Assembly: GCA_002692725.1 (NCBI GenBank)
Contig: NZLU01000023.1
Coordinates: forward strand, 62,001-126,000
DNA length: 64,000 bases
DNA from: Ponticaulis sp.
Lineage (GTDB): Bacteria > Pseudomonadota > Alphaproteobacteria > Caulobacterales > Hyphomonadaceae
Direction: 5' to 3'
Within the stretch, counting starts at the first letter, position 1. The number at the start of each line of letters is the position of its first letter. The notes beneath the pieces were generated by a model that did no database searches, was not told the DNA's origin, and was given only the letters and a program-made list of their open reading frames with translations. Below, piece by piece: positions 8,546 through 16,598 of this stretch. The position numbers and the translations under genes are program-made.

Positions 8546-9625
8546 ATGCATTGGATCGCCTTCATTGCGGCAGCATTGGCGCTGTTTCTGGCGCACATCC
8601 TGCGGGCTCCGGATCGGTCCCGGCGCGTGGTGGCCATGGCCTGGTTCCTGTCGGCATTTCTGGTATCGACATTTACCATCCGGGTCATTTCAGAGCGTGT
8701 CGGCATTACGCGACCGACAGAGTTTGATCAGTTTGTCTCTCATGCCGCGCTGCAGGCAAGCCGGGAGCCGGACGCGCCGCTTGTTTTGTTCGTCGGTGCC
8801 AGCTTCACCCGAAATGCGATTGACGATCAGGAGCTGACGCGAAAACTGCGCGATGCGGGTTATCCGCATCGTGTGATCAATCTGTCGCTGCAGGGCGCGA
8901 GCCTGCAGGAACGGGATGCCCATCTCTGGGCCTTTATGCGCTCCACTCAGCGTGCGCCGGATGTGGTGTTTCTGGAGGTGGCTGACGAGTTTGACCGCGA
9001 CCCGGCCTATGTCTTCAACGTGGCGAAGTTTTCTGACCGAGCGATTGAGCAGTTCGATCCGGACAGCGTATTCTGGTCGCTCAAAGGGCTTGCGCAGGGC
9101 CAATGCGACGGATTGAAAGCCTGTCTGACATCCGCCGTTTTACTGAAAGCCCATGCCCTCATGAACTGGTCCAATCTGGGGCTGTTCGCAACAGGAAAGG
9201 CGCGCAAGGACATAAGCCCTGTTCCAGCATTCGATCCACAGGACCATCCCCGAGAGACCTTTCGGCTGAACGACAGTGAGATCCAGAAGAATTTGTCCAG
9301 GCCGACCGATATCGCTCCGTATATGGGGCCCGCCTGGGCCAGATTATTCCGGATTGACCAGCGCCGAAAACTGGAGGCCGCTGGCGTGCGCCGCGTCGCC
9401 TATTATTATCCGCCGGTTATCCCGGCTGAGGATCGCCAGTATGTGGCGCGGCTGTGTGCCGGAGAATTATCAGACTTCCCATGCATCGCGCCGGTGGATC
9501 AGAAATTGCTTCAGGCTCTAGAGGGGCAGGTCTGGCTTGATGAAAAACACTTGCTGCGCAATGGGGCGGATGTTTACACGGCCTGGCTTGCCGACCAGAT
9601 CGAACGCTGGGGGGCGCTGAATTGA
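8546..9625 (+). CDS. Membrane-anchored SGNH-hydrolase-like protein paired with MBOAT
   Basis: A 359-residue protein with one or two N-terminal membrane helices (about residues 3-17 and 31-50) and an extracytoplasmic SGNH/GDSL-type domain. The nucleophile block is likely VGASFTR and the C-terminal block DEKHLLRNGAD supplies the Asp-x-x-His pair. This is the AlgX/AlgJ/DltD-like partner of MBOAT acyltransferases: the partner carries the acyl group onto a polymer in the periplasm. The stop codon overlaps the TTG start of the MBOAT gene (TTGA), so the two are coupled. The polymer acylated cannot be told from this window. Confidence 0.7.
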   Translation: MHWIAFIAAALALFLAHILRAPDRSRRVVAMAWFLSAFLVSTFTIRVISERVGITRPTEFDQFVSHAALQASREPDAPLVLFVGASFTRNAIDDQELTRKLRDAGYPHRVINLSLQGASLQERDAHLWAFMRSTQRAPDVVFLEVADEFDRDPAYVFNVAKFSDRAIEQFDPDSVFWSLKGLAQGQCDGLKACLTSAVLLKAHALMNWSNLGLFATGKARKDISPVPAFDPQDHPRETFRLNDSEIQKNLSRPTDIAPYMGPAWARLFRIDQRRKLEAAGVRRVAYYYPPVIPAEDRQYVARLCAGELSDFPCIAPVDQKLLQALEGQVWLDEKHLLRNGADVYTAWLADQIERWGALN

Positions 9626-11040
9626 TTTTCACCGAAGCAATCTTTCCGCTTTTTCTGGCGTTCGTGCTGGTTGTCTATTGGGGCGCGCTTCGTGGGTCCT
9701 GGCGTAATGACTGGCTCCTGCTGGCCAGTGCAGTGTTCTATGCGTGGTGGGACGTTCGCTTTCTTGCGCTGATTGCCAGCGTGATTGCGATCTCCTGGCT
9801 TGCCGGACGTTTTATGGCGAAACGCGCTGACGACCGCTCGGGTCAATTGCGCGTGCTATGGGTCGCTATTGGCCTGCAGCTCGCACTTCTCGGCACCTTC
9901 AAATATTTCGGCTTCTTTGCCGATGCGGCGGCGCTCGCGCTGTCGCGTGTGGGGATTGAGGCCTCATGGCCCACCCTCAACATTATTCTGCCCGTGGGCA
10001 TCAGCTTTTACATCTTTCAGGCGATTTCCTATCTCGTGGATGTCTTCCGCAAAGATATTCCGGCAGAAGACAATCCCGGGCGCGTGGCGCTGTATATAGC
10101 ATTCTTTCCACAATTGGTGGCAGGCCCGATTGTCCGTGCTGCGAGCTTCTTTCCACAGATTGATCGAAAGAAGAGATTCTCGGGGGCTCTGTTCGCGGCG
10201 GGCGCGCGGGCCTTCATTCTGGGCTTCATCTATAAGGCCGCGCTGGCCGACAATATCGCGCCTTTTGTTGACCCGGTCTTCGCCGATATCAGCCGGTGGG
10301 ACAATGCCTCTCTGTTTGCCGCCAGTCTGGCCTTCGGCACGCAGATCTATTTCGACTTTGCAGGCTATTCTCTCATGGCGATCGGCGTTGCACGCTGGTT
10401 CGGCTTCTACATTCCGAAGAATTTTGACACGCCTTATGTCTCGACCTCCATCGCTGAATTCTGGCGGCGCTGGCATATGTCGCTATCCTTCTGGCTGCGG
10501 GATTATCTCTACATTCCGCTGGGCGGAAACCGGAAAGGCGAGGGCAAGACCTACCGCAATCTCATGATCACCATGGTGCTAGGCGGGCTCTGGCATGGGG
10601 CTGCCTGGAGCTTTGTGATTTGGGGCGCGCTTCATGGCGCGGCGCTCTGCGTTCACCGGTTTCTGCAGCGTGTGCTGGGCGGCGGGGCTTTGCTGCCGAT
10701 TGCCGGTGGCGCGCTGGGATTGTTGCTGACCCTGATGGTTGTTTTCTTTGCCTGGGTGCCATTCCGTGCAGATAATCTGGGGGATGTCGTTCAAATCTGG
10801 TCGGGCATGCTGGGCTTCCGTGAGAACGGGCTGGACCGCCTGTCGCCAGTCGCCTTCTACATTCCGCTTCTGCTCGTCATAGACAGCCTGTTCAGCCGGA
10901 TGGGCCGCATGGGGCGTGTGTCGAAGCATTGGTCCATGAAATCGCCCTCCCTTTATTGGGCGGCCATGGGGTGTCTGGCGGCCATGGCCTTTGCGCTTTA
11001 TCCGCTGAAGTCGGCGCCTTTTGTCTATTTCCAGTTCTGA
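9622..11040 (+). CDS. MBOAT family membrane O-acyltransferase (AlgI-like)
   Basis: A 472-residue protein with about ten membrane helices and the AlgI/DltB signature: SYLVDVFRKDIPAEDNP, FFPQLVAGPIVRA, FDFAGYSLMAIGVA, IAEFWRRWHMSLSFWLRDYL and GGLWHGAAWSFVIWG, where the His of GLWHGA is the catalytic residue of the family. It moves acyl groups (usually acetyl) across the membrane to an exopolysaccharide or wall polymer, handing over to the SGNH partner encoded upstream. The start is TTG, overlapping the previous stop (TTGA); no other start near the N-terminus keeps the first helix. Confidence 0.88.
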   Translation: MIFTEAIFPLFLAFVLVVYWGALRGSWRNDWLLLASAVFYAWWDVRFLALIASVIAISWLAGRFMAKRADDRSGQLRVLWVAIGLQLALLGTFKYFGFFADAAALALSRVGIEASWPTLNIILPVGISFYIFQAISYLVDVFRKDIPAEDNPGRVALYIAFFPQLVAGPIVRAASFFPQIDRKKRFSGALFAAGARAFILGFIYKAALADNIAPFVDPVFADISRWDNASLFAASLAFGTQIYFDFAGYSLMAIGVARWFGFYIPKNFDTPYVSTSIAEFWRRWHMSLSFWLRDYLYIPLGGNRKGEGKTYRNLMITMVLGGLWHGAAWSFVIWGALHGAALCVHRFLQRVLGGGALLPIAGGALGLLLTLMVVFFAWVPFRADNLGDVVQIWSGMLGFRENGLDRLSPVAFYIPLLLVIDSLFSRMGRMGRVSKHWSMKSPSLYWAAMGCLAAMAFALYPLKSAPFVYFQF

Positions 11041-11093
11041 GGGCTGCGCCTTCTGTCTGGTTTTGGTCGCAGGATTGAGCTATCCCGGCCGGC

Positions 11094-11948
11094 ATGCCTG
11101 AATTACCCGAAGTCGAAACGGTCAAACGCGGCCTCCAGCCCTATCTGGAAGGCGCAATCCTGAGCGAGGTGACGCTCAATCGACCTGATCTTCGTTTTCC
11201 TTTTCCTGACCGCATGGTGGATCGCCTGACGGGTGCGCGGATCACGCATCTTGGTCGCCGGGCCAAATATCTGGTCGCGCAGACAGATCGCGAAGAAACG
11301 CTCGTCATGCATCTTGGGATGTCGGGCCGGTTTACCGTGGAAGACCCTACTGAGGTCGCGCCTGAAACGCCCGGCGCATTCGTGCATGCTCAGCCAACAC
11401 TGACCCGCCATGACCATCTGATCTTTCGCACTGATCGCGATGTGCGCATCACTTTCAACGACCCGCGTCGTTTTGGCTATGTGAAGATGTATGCGCCCGG
11501 GGAGGGCGACCCGTTCACGGGGATAGGCCCGGAGCCCCTCTCCAATGCCTTTCATGCAGACTATCTGTTGTCTGTGCTTTCAGGCCGGATGTCGCCCATC
11601 AAAGCGGCCCTGCTCGATCAGAAGCTGATTGCCGGTCTTGGCAATATCTATGTGTGCGAGGCATTGTTTCAGTCCGGCATTTCTCCGAAACGCTTATCTG
11701 CCAATGTGGGGCGCAAACGGGCCGACCGGCTCGCCCCGGCCATTGTCGATGTGCTGAGCCGGGCGATCGACGCGGGCGGATCCAGTCTGAAAGATTACGC
11801 GCACGCAGATGGCAGCCTTGGCTACTTCCAGCACAGCTTCAGCGTGTATGGGCGGGAAGGTGCGCCATGCCGCGCCTGCGAGTCTCAGATTCAGCGGATT
11901 GTCCAGTCTGGTCGATCAACTTTCTTTTGTCCAAACTGCCAGCGCTGA
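11094..11948 (+). CDS. mutM: Formamidopyrimidine-DNA glycosylase
   Basis: A 284-residue Fpg/MutM protein that removes 8-oxoguanine and ring-opened purines and cleaves the AP site. The N-terminus MPELPEVETV includes the catalytic Pro2 and Glu3; other family motifs are HLGMSGRF, RHDHLIF, DPRRFGY, LLDQKLIAGLGNIYVCEALF (helix-two-turn-helix) and a C-terminal zinc finger CRACESQIQR...CPNC. Length is slightly above the usual 270. It stands alone between the MBOAT and enoyl-CoA hydratase genes. Confidence 0.96.
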   Translation: MPELPEVETVKRGLQPYLEGAILSEVTLNRPDLRFPFPDRMVDRLTGARITHLGRRAKYLVAQTDREETLVMHLGMSGRFTVEDPTEVAPETPGAFVHAQPTLTRHDHLIFRTDRDVRITFNDPRRFGYVKMYAPGEGDPFTGIGPEPLSNAFHADYLLSVLSGRMSPIKAALLDQKLIAGLGNIYVCEALFQSGISPKRLSANVGRKRADRLAPAIVDVLSRAIDAGGSSLKDYAHADGSLGYFQHSFSVYGREGAPCRACESQIQRIVQSGRSTFFCPNCQR

Positions 11949-12081
11949 CAGATGTATTGTGTTGACCGCTTGGTAAGTTCGTGATCGAACCCTGCCGTCA
12001 GTCTCAGGGTGCGTTCCGACCCCCGTGCCGGCGCGTCCGGTCAGAAAACAAGTGCGAAAATCGCCCGTTAAAGGACAGAAC

Positions 12082-12858
12082 ATGGCTTATGAAACCCTGC
12101 TGATCGAAATAGATGATCATGTTGGTGTTATCAAACTGAACCGGCCCGATGCGCTGAATGCCTTCAACAACCAGCTGATGGAAGAATTGACCGCTGCTGT
12201 GGACGAGTTTGAGTCCAATGAAGATATTGGCTGCATCGTGATCACCGGTTCTAACAAGGTTTTCGCAGCTGGTGCCGACATTAAGGAAATGCAGTCGCAC
12301 GACTATATGTCAGCCTATTCCGAAGATTTCATCACCCGGAATTGGGAGCGTGTTTCACGTTGCCGTAAGCCGGTAATCGCGGCTGTTGCAGGTTATGCGC
12401 TCGGGGGCGGGTGTGAGCTCGCCATGATGTGCGATTTCATTCTTGCGGGTGAAAATGCGAAATTCGGCCAGCCAGAGATCAATCTTGGGGTCATGCCGGG
12501 GGCAGGGGGCACGCAGCGCCTCACGCGGTTTGTCGGCAAGTCAAAAGCCATGGAAATGTGCCTGACGGGTCGGTTCATGGACGCCGAAGAAGCCGAACGC
12601 TGCGGGCTCGTCTCGCGCGTCGTGCCTGTCGACTCCCTGCTGGATGAAGCCAAATCCGTTGCGGCCGGCATTGCGGCGAAATCCCGCCCTATCGCCATGA
12701 TGACAAAAGAAAGCGTGAATGCCGCTTATGAGACCATGCTGAGCCATGGGATCATGTTCGAACGGCGTTTATTCCATTCCATGTTCTCGACGGAAGATCA
12801 GTCCGAAGGCATGGAAGCCTTTATCGAGAAGCGCGATCCGCACTTCCGTAACCGTTAA
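12082..12858 (+). CDS. Enoyl-CoA hydratase
   Basis: A 258-residue crotonase-fold enzyme, hydrating trans-2-enoyl-CoA in fatty-acid beta-oxidation or PHB-linked metabolism. Family signatures: [10 protein letters not shown], the oxyanion-hole [25 protein letters not shown] and [12 protein letters not shown], the last two holding the two catalytic Glu residues (the E of GCELA and the position in the following block). The ATG at 12082 with AAGGA nearby is chosen over the upstream in-frame start at 12025, which would add a basic, non-conserved leader. It is a PaaF/FadB1-like short form; precise chain-length preference cannot be read. Confidence 0.9.
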   Translation: MAYETLLIEIDDHVGVIKLNRPDALNAFNNQLMEELTAAVDEFESNEDIGCIVITGSNKVFAAGADIKEMQSHDYMSAYSEDFITRNWERVSRCRKPVIAAVAGYALGGGCELAMMCDFILAGENAKFGQPEINLGVMPGAGGTQRLTRFVGKSKAMEMCLTGRFMDAEEAERCGLVSRVVPVDSLLDEAKSVAAGIAAKSRPIAMMTKESVNAAYETMLSHGIMFERRLFHSMFSTEDQSEGMEAFIEKRDPHFRNR

Positions 12859-12905
12859 TCTGAGCGGGGTTCTTAGGTTTTCAGCACATTCTTTGGGAAA
12901 AATCG

Positions 12906-12934
12906 TTGACCTTTTTGCGCTGACAGCCTATGAG
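12906..12934 (+). promoter_or_regulatory. Promoter of rpsT
   Basis: TTGACC (12906-12911), a 17-base spacer, and TATGAG (12929-12934), followed 35 bases later by the rpsT start. The arrangement and the near-consensus -35 suit a strong ribosomal-protein promoter. Confidence 0.55.
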
Positions 12935-12969
12935 ACCGCCTTTCCGAATTTTCCGACTGGAGACATTGC

Positions 12970-13233
12970 ATGGCCAACACCCGGTCAGCCAAGAAAATGG
13001 TCCGCAAGATTGCGCGCCGTACCGAGGTTAACAAAGCGCGTCGTTCGCGTGTGCGCTCTTATGTGCGCAAAGTAGAAGAAGCAATTGCAAGCGGCGACAA
13101 GTCTGCGGCTCAGGCAGCTCTGAAACAGGCGCAGCCTGAACTGATGCGTGCGGTCACCAAGGGCGTGATGCACAAGAACACGTCTTCCCGCAAAGTGTCG
13201 CGCTTGTCGAAGCGCGTCGGAGCGATGGCTTAA
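12970..13233 (+). CDS. rpsT: 30S ribosomal protein S20
   Basis: An 87-residue, very basic helical protein with the S20 pattern: [36 protein letters not shown], and [20 protein letters not shown]. It binds 16S rRNA. GGAG lies at good spacing before the ATG. In alphaproteobacteria rpsT usually precedes dnaA, as here; a strong terminator separates the two. Confidence 0.96.
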   Translation: MANTRSAKKMVRKIARRTEVNKARRSRVRSYVRKVEEAIASGDKSAAQAALKQAQPELMRAVTKGVMHKNTSSRKVSRLSKRVGAMA

Positions 13234-13287
13234 TTCTGACCTGCAGTCAGCGTTGACTGTTCAGTCAATAGACAGATTGTTGAAAGA

Positions 13288-13309
13288 GCGCCCAAACGGG
13301 CGCTTTTTT
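13288..13309 (+). terminator. Rho-independent terminator of rpsT
   Basis: GCGCCC-AAAC-GGGCGC (13288-13303), a perfect six-pair GC stem with a four-base loop, followed directly by six T (13304-13309). Confidence 0.92.
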
Positions 13310-13465
13310 GTTTGCCTGTGAAGGTGAGCTGGCTATACTTGCTTCATCTCCCAGGCGCAGGGGCGCCCTCCTTAATTAAGCAAATTTCCGGCCGTTGAAC
13401 CATGCTTCAGGGGGCCGAAAACCTGTGTCAAATTTCATTGTGACACATTTGTGTTTTAGGTGAGT

Positions 13466-13474
13466 TTTTCCACA
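13466..13474 (+). promoter_or_regulatory. DnaA box TTTTCCACA
   Basis: Exact match to TTWTNCACA; one base away from the strong box TTATCCACA. It lies in the rpsT-dnaA gap. Confidence 0.6.
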
Positions 13475-13564
13475 AAACTGATGAGTTTCGTCGCTTGACA
13501 CCCATGGGGTAGATAATGCAGCGCGAGAATCAGATTGCTGTCACATAATCACGACCGAAAATTT

Positions 13565-13573
13565 TTTTGCACA
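13565..13573 (+). promoter_or_regulatory. DnaA box TTTTGCACA
   Basis: Exact match to TTWTNCACA at the left edge of the AT-rich run, 99 bases after the previous box and in the same orientation. Confidence 0.55.
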
Positions 13574-13815
13574 AAATTTTCTTCAAAATTTTAAGGGCTT
13601 AGAAAGGGTCAAGCTCAGCTTCACATTTTTGGTGGCGACTCATGTTGATTTGGCGCATTGCCAAAATTTTTGCGCTGGATATCCTTAAAACAGACCACAA
13701 GGAAAGTCAGTGTAAGGATGGTAACATCCAACCTATCAGAAGATGGGAACGGGCAAATTGTGTGCACTGTGTAGATTATAACTGCAACACTTTATTCAGG
13801 GGTGATTCTGGGGCT

Positions 13816-15255
13816 ATGACAAAACAAATAACGCCCAACGTACCGACATCGGAGGCAGAAACATTGTCTCAAACTGCAATTGGCATGTGGGAGTCTGTGC
13901 TTGATCAGATTCGTCGTGACATGTCGGACTCAATTTACAGCAAATGGATCGAAGGCCTGGAGTTTGTGGCCGAGATCGACGGAGTAATTCAGGTCGCTGC
14001 ATCCACAGGGATTCAGCGCGATCGTGTGAACGATCAGTATTTGAGAAAAATAAACGCGCTCTGGGCAGAGCGTGATGAGCAGGACCGCCGCGTTGCGGTG
14101 TCTTGCTGGTCAGACCTGTCAGAGGACGTCCGTATGCTTGCTGAAGAAGCCAGGCTGGATCGGGAACAGACAAGTGCTGATGCAGGCGTCGCCGACCCGT
14201 CACTTCGTTCGACAGCGGCCTCTCTGACGTTTGATACGCTTATCGTTGCGGAGTCCAACCGCCTGGCGACAACGGTTGCCCGTAAAATTGCGGCCAACCA
14301 GGCAACGCCATCCCAGACCGTGTATTTTTATGGTCGCCATGGTGTGGGAAAAACGCATCTCCTTCGGGCCATCGAGGCCGAAATGGGGAAAGAGTCATCT
14401 GATCGTTCCGCGGTCTATATGAGTGCAGAAGAGTTCATGGTGGCCTTTGTCGAAGGCGTAAAGCGTCGTGATACCAGCGAACTGAAAGCCCGTTTGAGGG
14501 GCGCCGATGTGTTGCTCATCGACGACCTGCAGGCAATTGCCGGAATGGGGGGCACTCAAAAAGAGTTCTTCTCCAACATCCGTGCGGTTGTCTCGCGTGG
14601 TGGCCAGGTTGTGATCACGGCAGACGAAAGCCCGAGCCAGCTCAACTCCCTGAACGCCCGTGTGCGTGAAGAGCTTCAGGGCGGCGTGCTGATTGAGGTT
14701 GGCGAACCAGATGCTGAAATGCGTCGCCGGATCGTTCGGATGAAGGCGGATCTTATCCAGGCTGAAAATCCGGAATTCGATCTGGATGAAGAAGCTGTCG
14801 ATCTGATCGTCAGTCGTGTAAAAGGCCCAGGCCGTCAGCTTTACGGAGCTGTCTGCAATGTCTTTACCGCGACAACCTTCATTGGCAATCCGGTCACCCT
14901 CGATGATGTCAGCGCTGCTGTGCGTCGTCAGCTGGGTGATCTGAAGCCACCGTCGATCGATCACGTGAAACGCGCCACCATGGCTGTTTTCGAAATTACG
15001 AAAACAGATCTGGAATCTGCCCGTCGCAGCCGGTCAGTGGCCTATCCGCGTCAGATTGCGATGTTCCTGTGCCGGAAACTGACAACCCGATCTCTACCCC
15101 AGATCGGCAAGTTCTTTGGCAATCGGGATCACACGACCGTGCTCTATGCGGTTCGTAAGCTCGAAGACCTCGTGAAGACCGATGCGACCCTCCGCAAGGA
15201 TGTCGAACGTGTCGAACGTGCGATCGAGGACATTCAGCTCAGCTCAGAAAAATAG
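13816..15255 (+). CDS. dnaA: Chromosomal replication initiator protein DnaA
   Basis: A 479-residue DnaA. Domain I is near residues 20-85 (MWESVLDQIRRDMSDSIYSKW), then a variable linker. The AAA+ domain has Walker A GRHGVGKT (from residue 173) and Walker B VLLIDDLQ. The C-terminal DNA-binding domain IV ends with PQIGKFFGNRDHTTVLYAV, the signature helix-turn-helix. The ATG at 13816 fits the family N-terminus; a longer in-frame start at 13642 adds a Cys-rich, unconserved leader and is rejected. The protein binds boxes in the upstream gap. GANTC sites near the start could link expression to the CcrM methylation state, as known in Caulobacter. Confidence 0.96.
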   Translation: MTKQITPNVPTSEAETLSQTAIGMWESVLDQIRRDMSDSIYSKWIEGLEFVAEIDGVIQVAASTGIQRDRVNDQYLRKINALWAERDEQDRRVAVSCWSDLSEDVRMLAEEARLDREQTSADAGVADPSLRSTAASLTFDTLIVAESNRLATTVARKIAANQATPSQTVYFYGRHGVGKTHLLRAIEAEMGKESSDRSAVYMSAEEFMVAFVEGVKRRDTSELKARLRGADVLLIDDLQAIAGMGGTQKEFFSNIRAVVSRGGQVVITADESPSQLNSLNARVREELQGGVLIEVGEPDAEMRRRIVRMKADLIQAENPEFDLDEEAVDLIVSRVKGPGRQLYGAVCNVFTATTFIGNPVTLDDVSAAVRRQLGDLKPPSIDHVKRATMAVFEITKTDLESARRSRSVAYPRQIAMFLCRKLTTRSLPQIGKFFGNRDHTTVLYAVRKLEDLVKTDATLRKDVERVERAIEDIQLSSEK

Positions 15256-15398
15256 ATTCCATCTGTCTGAGGGGAGTGAAAATGGCGGTTAGTCCCAAAA
15301 TTTTCGCCGAAATGAGCTGATCCTCCAAAGAAAAGTGAGGAAATGACGGCTTCTCCCCTCAAATGGCTTTTGCGAAGCCGAGATTTATGGATAACTCT

Positions 15399-15425
15399 CA
15401 GCCCGTTTCGAATCGAAGCGGGCTG
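15399..15425 (+). terminator. Hairpin between dnaA and dnaN
   Basis: CAGCCCG-T-TTCGA-A-TCGAA-G-CGGGCTG forms a nearly perfect 13-pair hairpin, followed by AATTTTGTTT. It is likely a terminator or attenuator of dnaA mRNA, 49 bases before the dnaN start. A one-mismatch DnaA box (TATGGATAA, 15386-15394) lies directly before it. Confidence 0.75.
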
Positions 15426-15473
15426 AATTTTGTTTGGAAGCAAGGGGGCGAGGGCGCTCCTGAAAGGTAAGAG

Positions 15474-16592
15474 ATGAAGCTCACCATTGACCGGTCGGAT
15501 CTCCTACGTGCGCTTAGCCATGTGCAAAGTGTTGTCGAGAAGCGCAACACCATACCGATCCTGTCGAATGTCCTTTTATCTGCTGGTCCTGGCGCGCTGA
15601 CGCTGACGGCAACTGATCTGGATATCGAAGCTGTCGACGCGGCGGATGCCAGCGTCGATCAGGAAGGTGGCCTGACCGCTCCGGCTCAGACGCTTTTTGA
15701 TGTCATTCGGAAACTTCCGGAATCGGCCGACGTCCAGCTCGAGTTTCTGCCGGATAATCAGCGGCTTTCCATTCAGTCGGGCCGCTCGCGCTTCGCCCTG
15801 CCAACGCTGCCGGCCTCTGATTTTCAGACCATGACAAAAGATGCGGGCTCGGTGAATTTCTCACTGGATGCCAGCGATCTGAAACGCCTGATCGACAAGA
15901 CACGGTTTGCGATTTCAACCGAGGAAACCCGCTATTATCTGAATGGCGTTTATCTGCACATTCATGATGGCGACAATGGCAAACGCCTGCGTGCGGTTGC
16001 CACCGATGGCCACCGTCTGGCGCTGTCTGAGATTGACGCGCCTGAGGGATCGGATGGTCTGGCTGGCGTGATTATCCCGCGCAAGGCAGTCTCTGAAGTC
16101 CGACGCCTGATTGACGGGTTTGATGGCATCGTCTCCGTGTCCGCCTCTGAAGCCAAAATCGTTTTCACAGCGGGTCGTGCCGTGCTCACGACCAAGCTCA
16201 TCGATGGCTCATTCCCGGATTATGTGCGCGTCATTCCGCAGAATAACGACAAGACGATGAAAGTCGCCAATGTCGCGCTTGAAAAAGCGGTTGATCGCGT
16301 TGCGACCGTGTCCGCTGAACGCTCGCGCTCTGTGAAAATGTCGCTTGAGGCGGATAAGATCATTCTCACCGTCAACCATGCCGAGACCGGCCATGGTGTT
16401 GAGGAAATCGAAGCCGAATACGCATCCGATCCGATGGAGATCGGGTTTAATGCGCGCTATTTGCTCGATGTTTTCCAGCAGATTGATGGCGATGTGATTG
16501 AGTTCGATTTTTCTGATCCAAGTGCGCCAGCACTGGTGCGGGACCCCGAAGACGAAGCCTCTCGCTTTGTGCTGATGCCATTGCGCGTCTGA
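15474..16592 (+). CDS. dnaN: DNA polymerase III beta subunit (sliding clamp)
   Basis: A 372-residue three-domain clamp. The N-terminus MKLTIDRSDLLRALSHVQSV, the block KRNTIPILSNVLL, the domain-2 sequence TRYYLNGVYLH and RAVATDGHRLAL, and the C-terminal FVLMPLRV (peptide-binding pocket) are all typical. It encircles DNA and tethers polymerase III. AAAGG precedes the ATG. recF begins 6 bases after the stop, so the two are probably cotranscribed. Confidence 0.97.
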   Translation: MKLTIDRSDLLRALSHVQSVVEKRNTIPILSNVLLSAGPGALTLTATDLDIEAVDAADASVDQEGGLTAPAQTLFDVIRKLPESADVQLEFLPDNQRLSIQSGRSRFALPTLPASDFQTMTKDAGSVNFSLDASDLKRLIDKTRFAISTEETRYYLNGVYLHIHDGDNGKRLRAVATDGHRLALSEIDAPEGSDGLAGVIIPRKAVSEVRRLIDGFDGIVSVSASEAKIVFTAGRAVLTTKLIDGSFPDYVRVIPQNNDKTMKVANVALEKAVDRVATVSAERSRSVKMSLEADKIILTVNHAETGHGVEEIEAEYASDPMEIGFNARYLLDVFQQIDGDVIEFDFSDPSAPALVRDPEDEASRFVLMPLRV

Positions 16593-16598
16593 CGCATT

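Larger units (their letters stand above)
13310..13815 (+). other. Gene-free region between rpsT and dnaA, candidate origin of replication
   Basis: About 500 bases with no gene. It holds two exact matches to the DnaA-box pattern TTWTNCACA (13466-13474, 13565-13573) and a one-mismatch box on the minus strand (13424-13432). An AT-rich run with a repeated AAATTTT theme lies at 13558-13595, a candidate unwinding element. Two inverted repeats are present: TGTGTCA-N10-TGACACA (13424-13447) and TTGGC-N5-GCCAA (13650-13664). GANTC methylation sites occur at 13527-13531 and just before dnaA at 13804-13808. A promoter-like pair TTGCCT-N16-TATACT lies at 13312-13339. The neighbouring dnaA-dnaN-recF-gyrB order is the ancestral origin context, but in Caulobacter oriC lies apart from dnaA, so the call is not certain. 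Confidence 0.5.

Noticed and set aside
13372-13379. TTAATTAA as a CtrA binding site in the candidate origin
   Set aside because: CtrA needs TTAA-N7-TTAA; the second half is not at the required distance.
13495-13516. TTGACA with GATAAT as a dnaA promoter
   Set aside because: The spacing between the hexamers is about 12 bases, too short for a sigma-70-type promoter.
13642-13815. N-terminal extension of DnaA from the ATG at 13642
   Set aside because: The extra 58 residues are Cys/Trp-rich and unlike any DnaA N-terminus, and the region looks like origin DNA; ATG 13816 fits the family.
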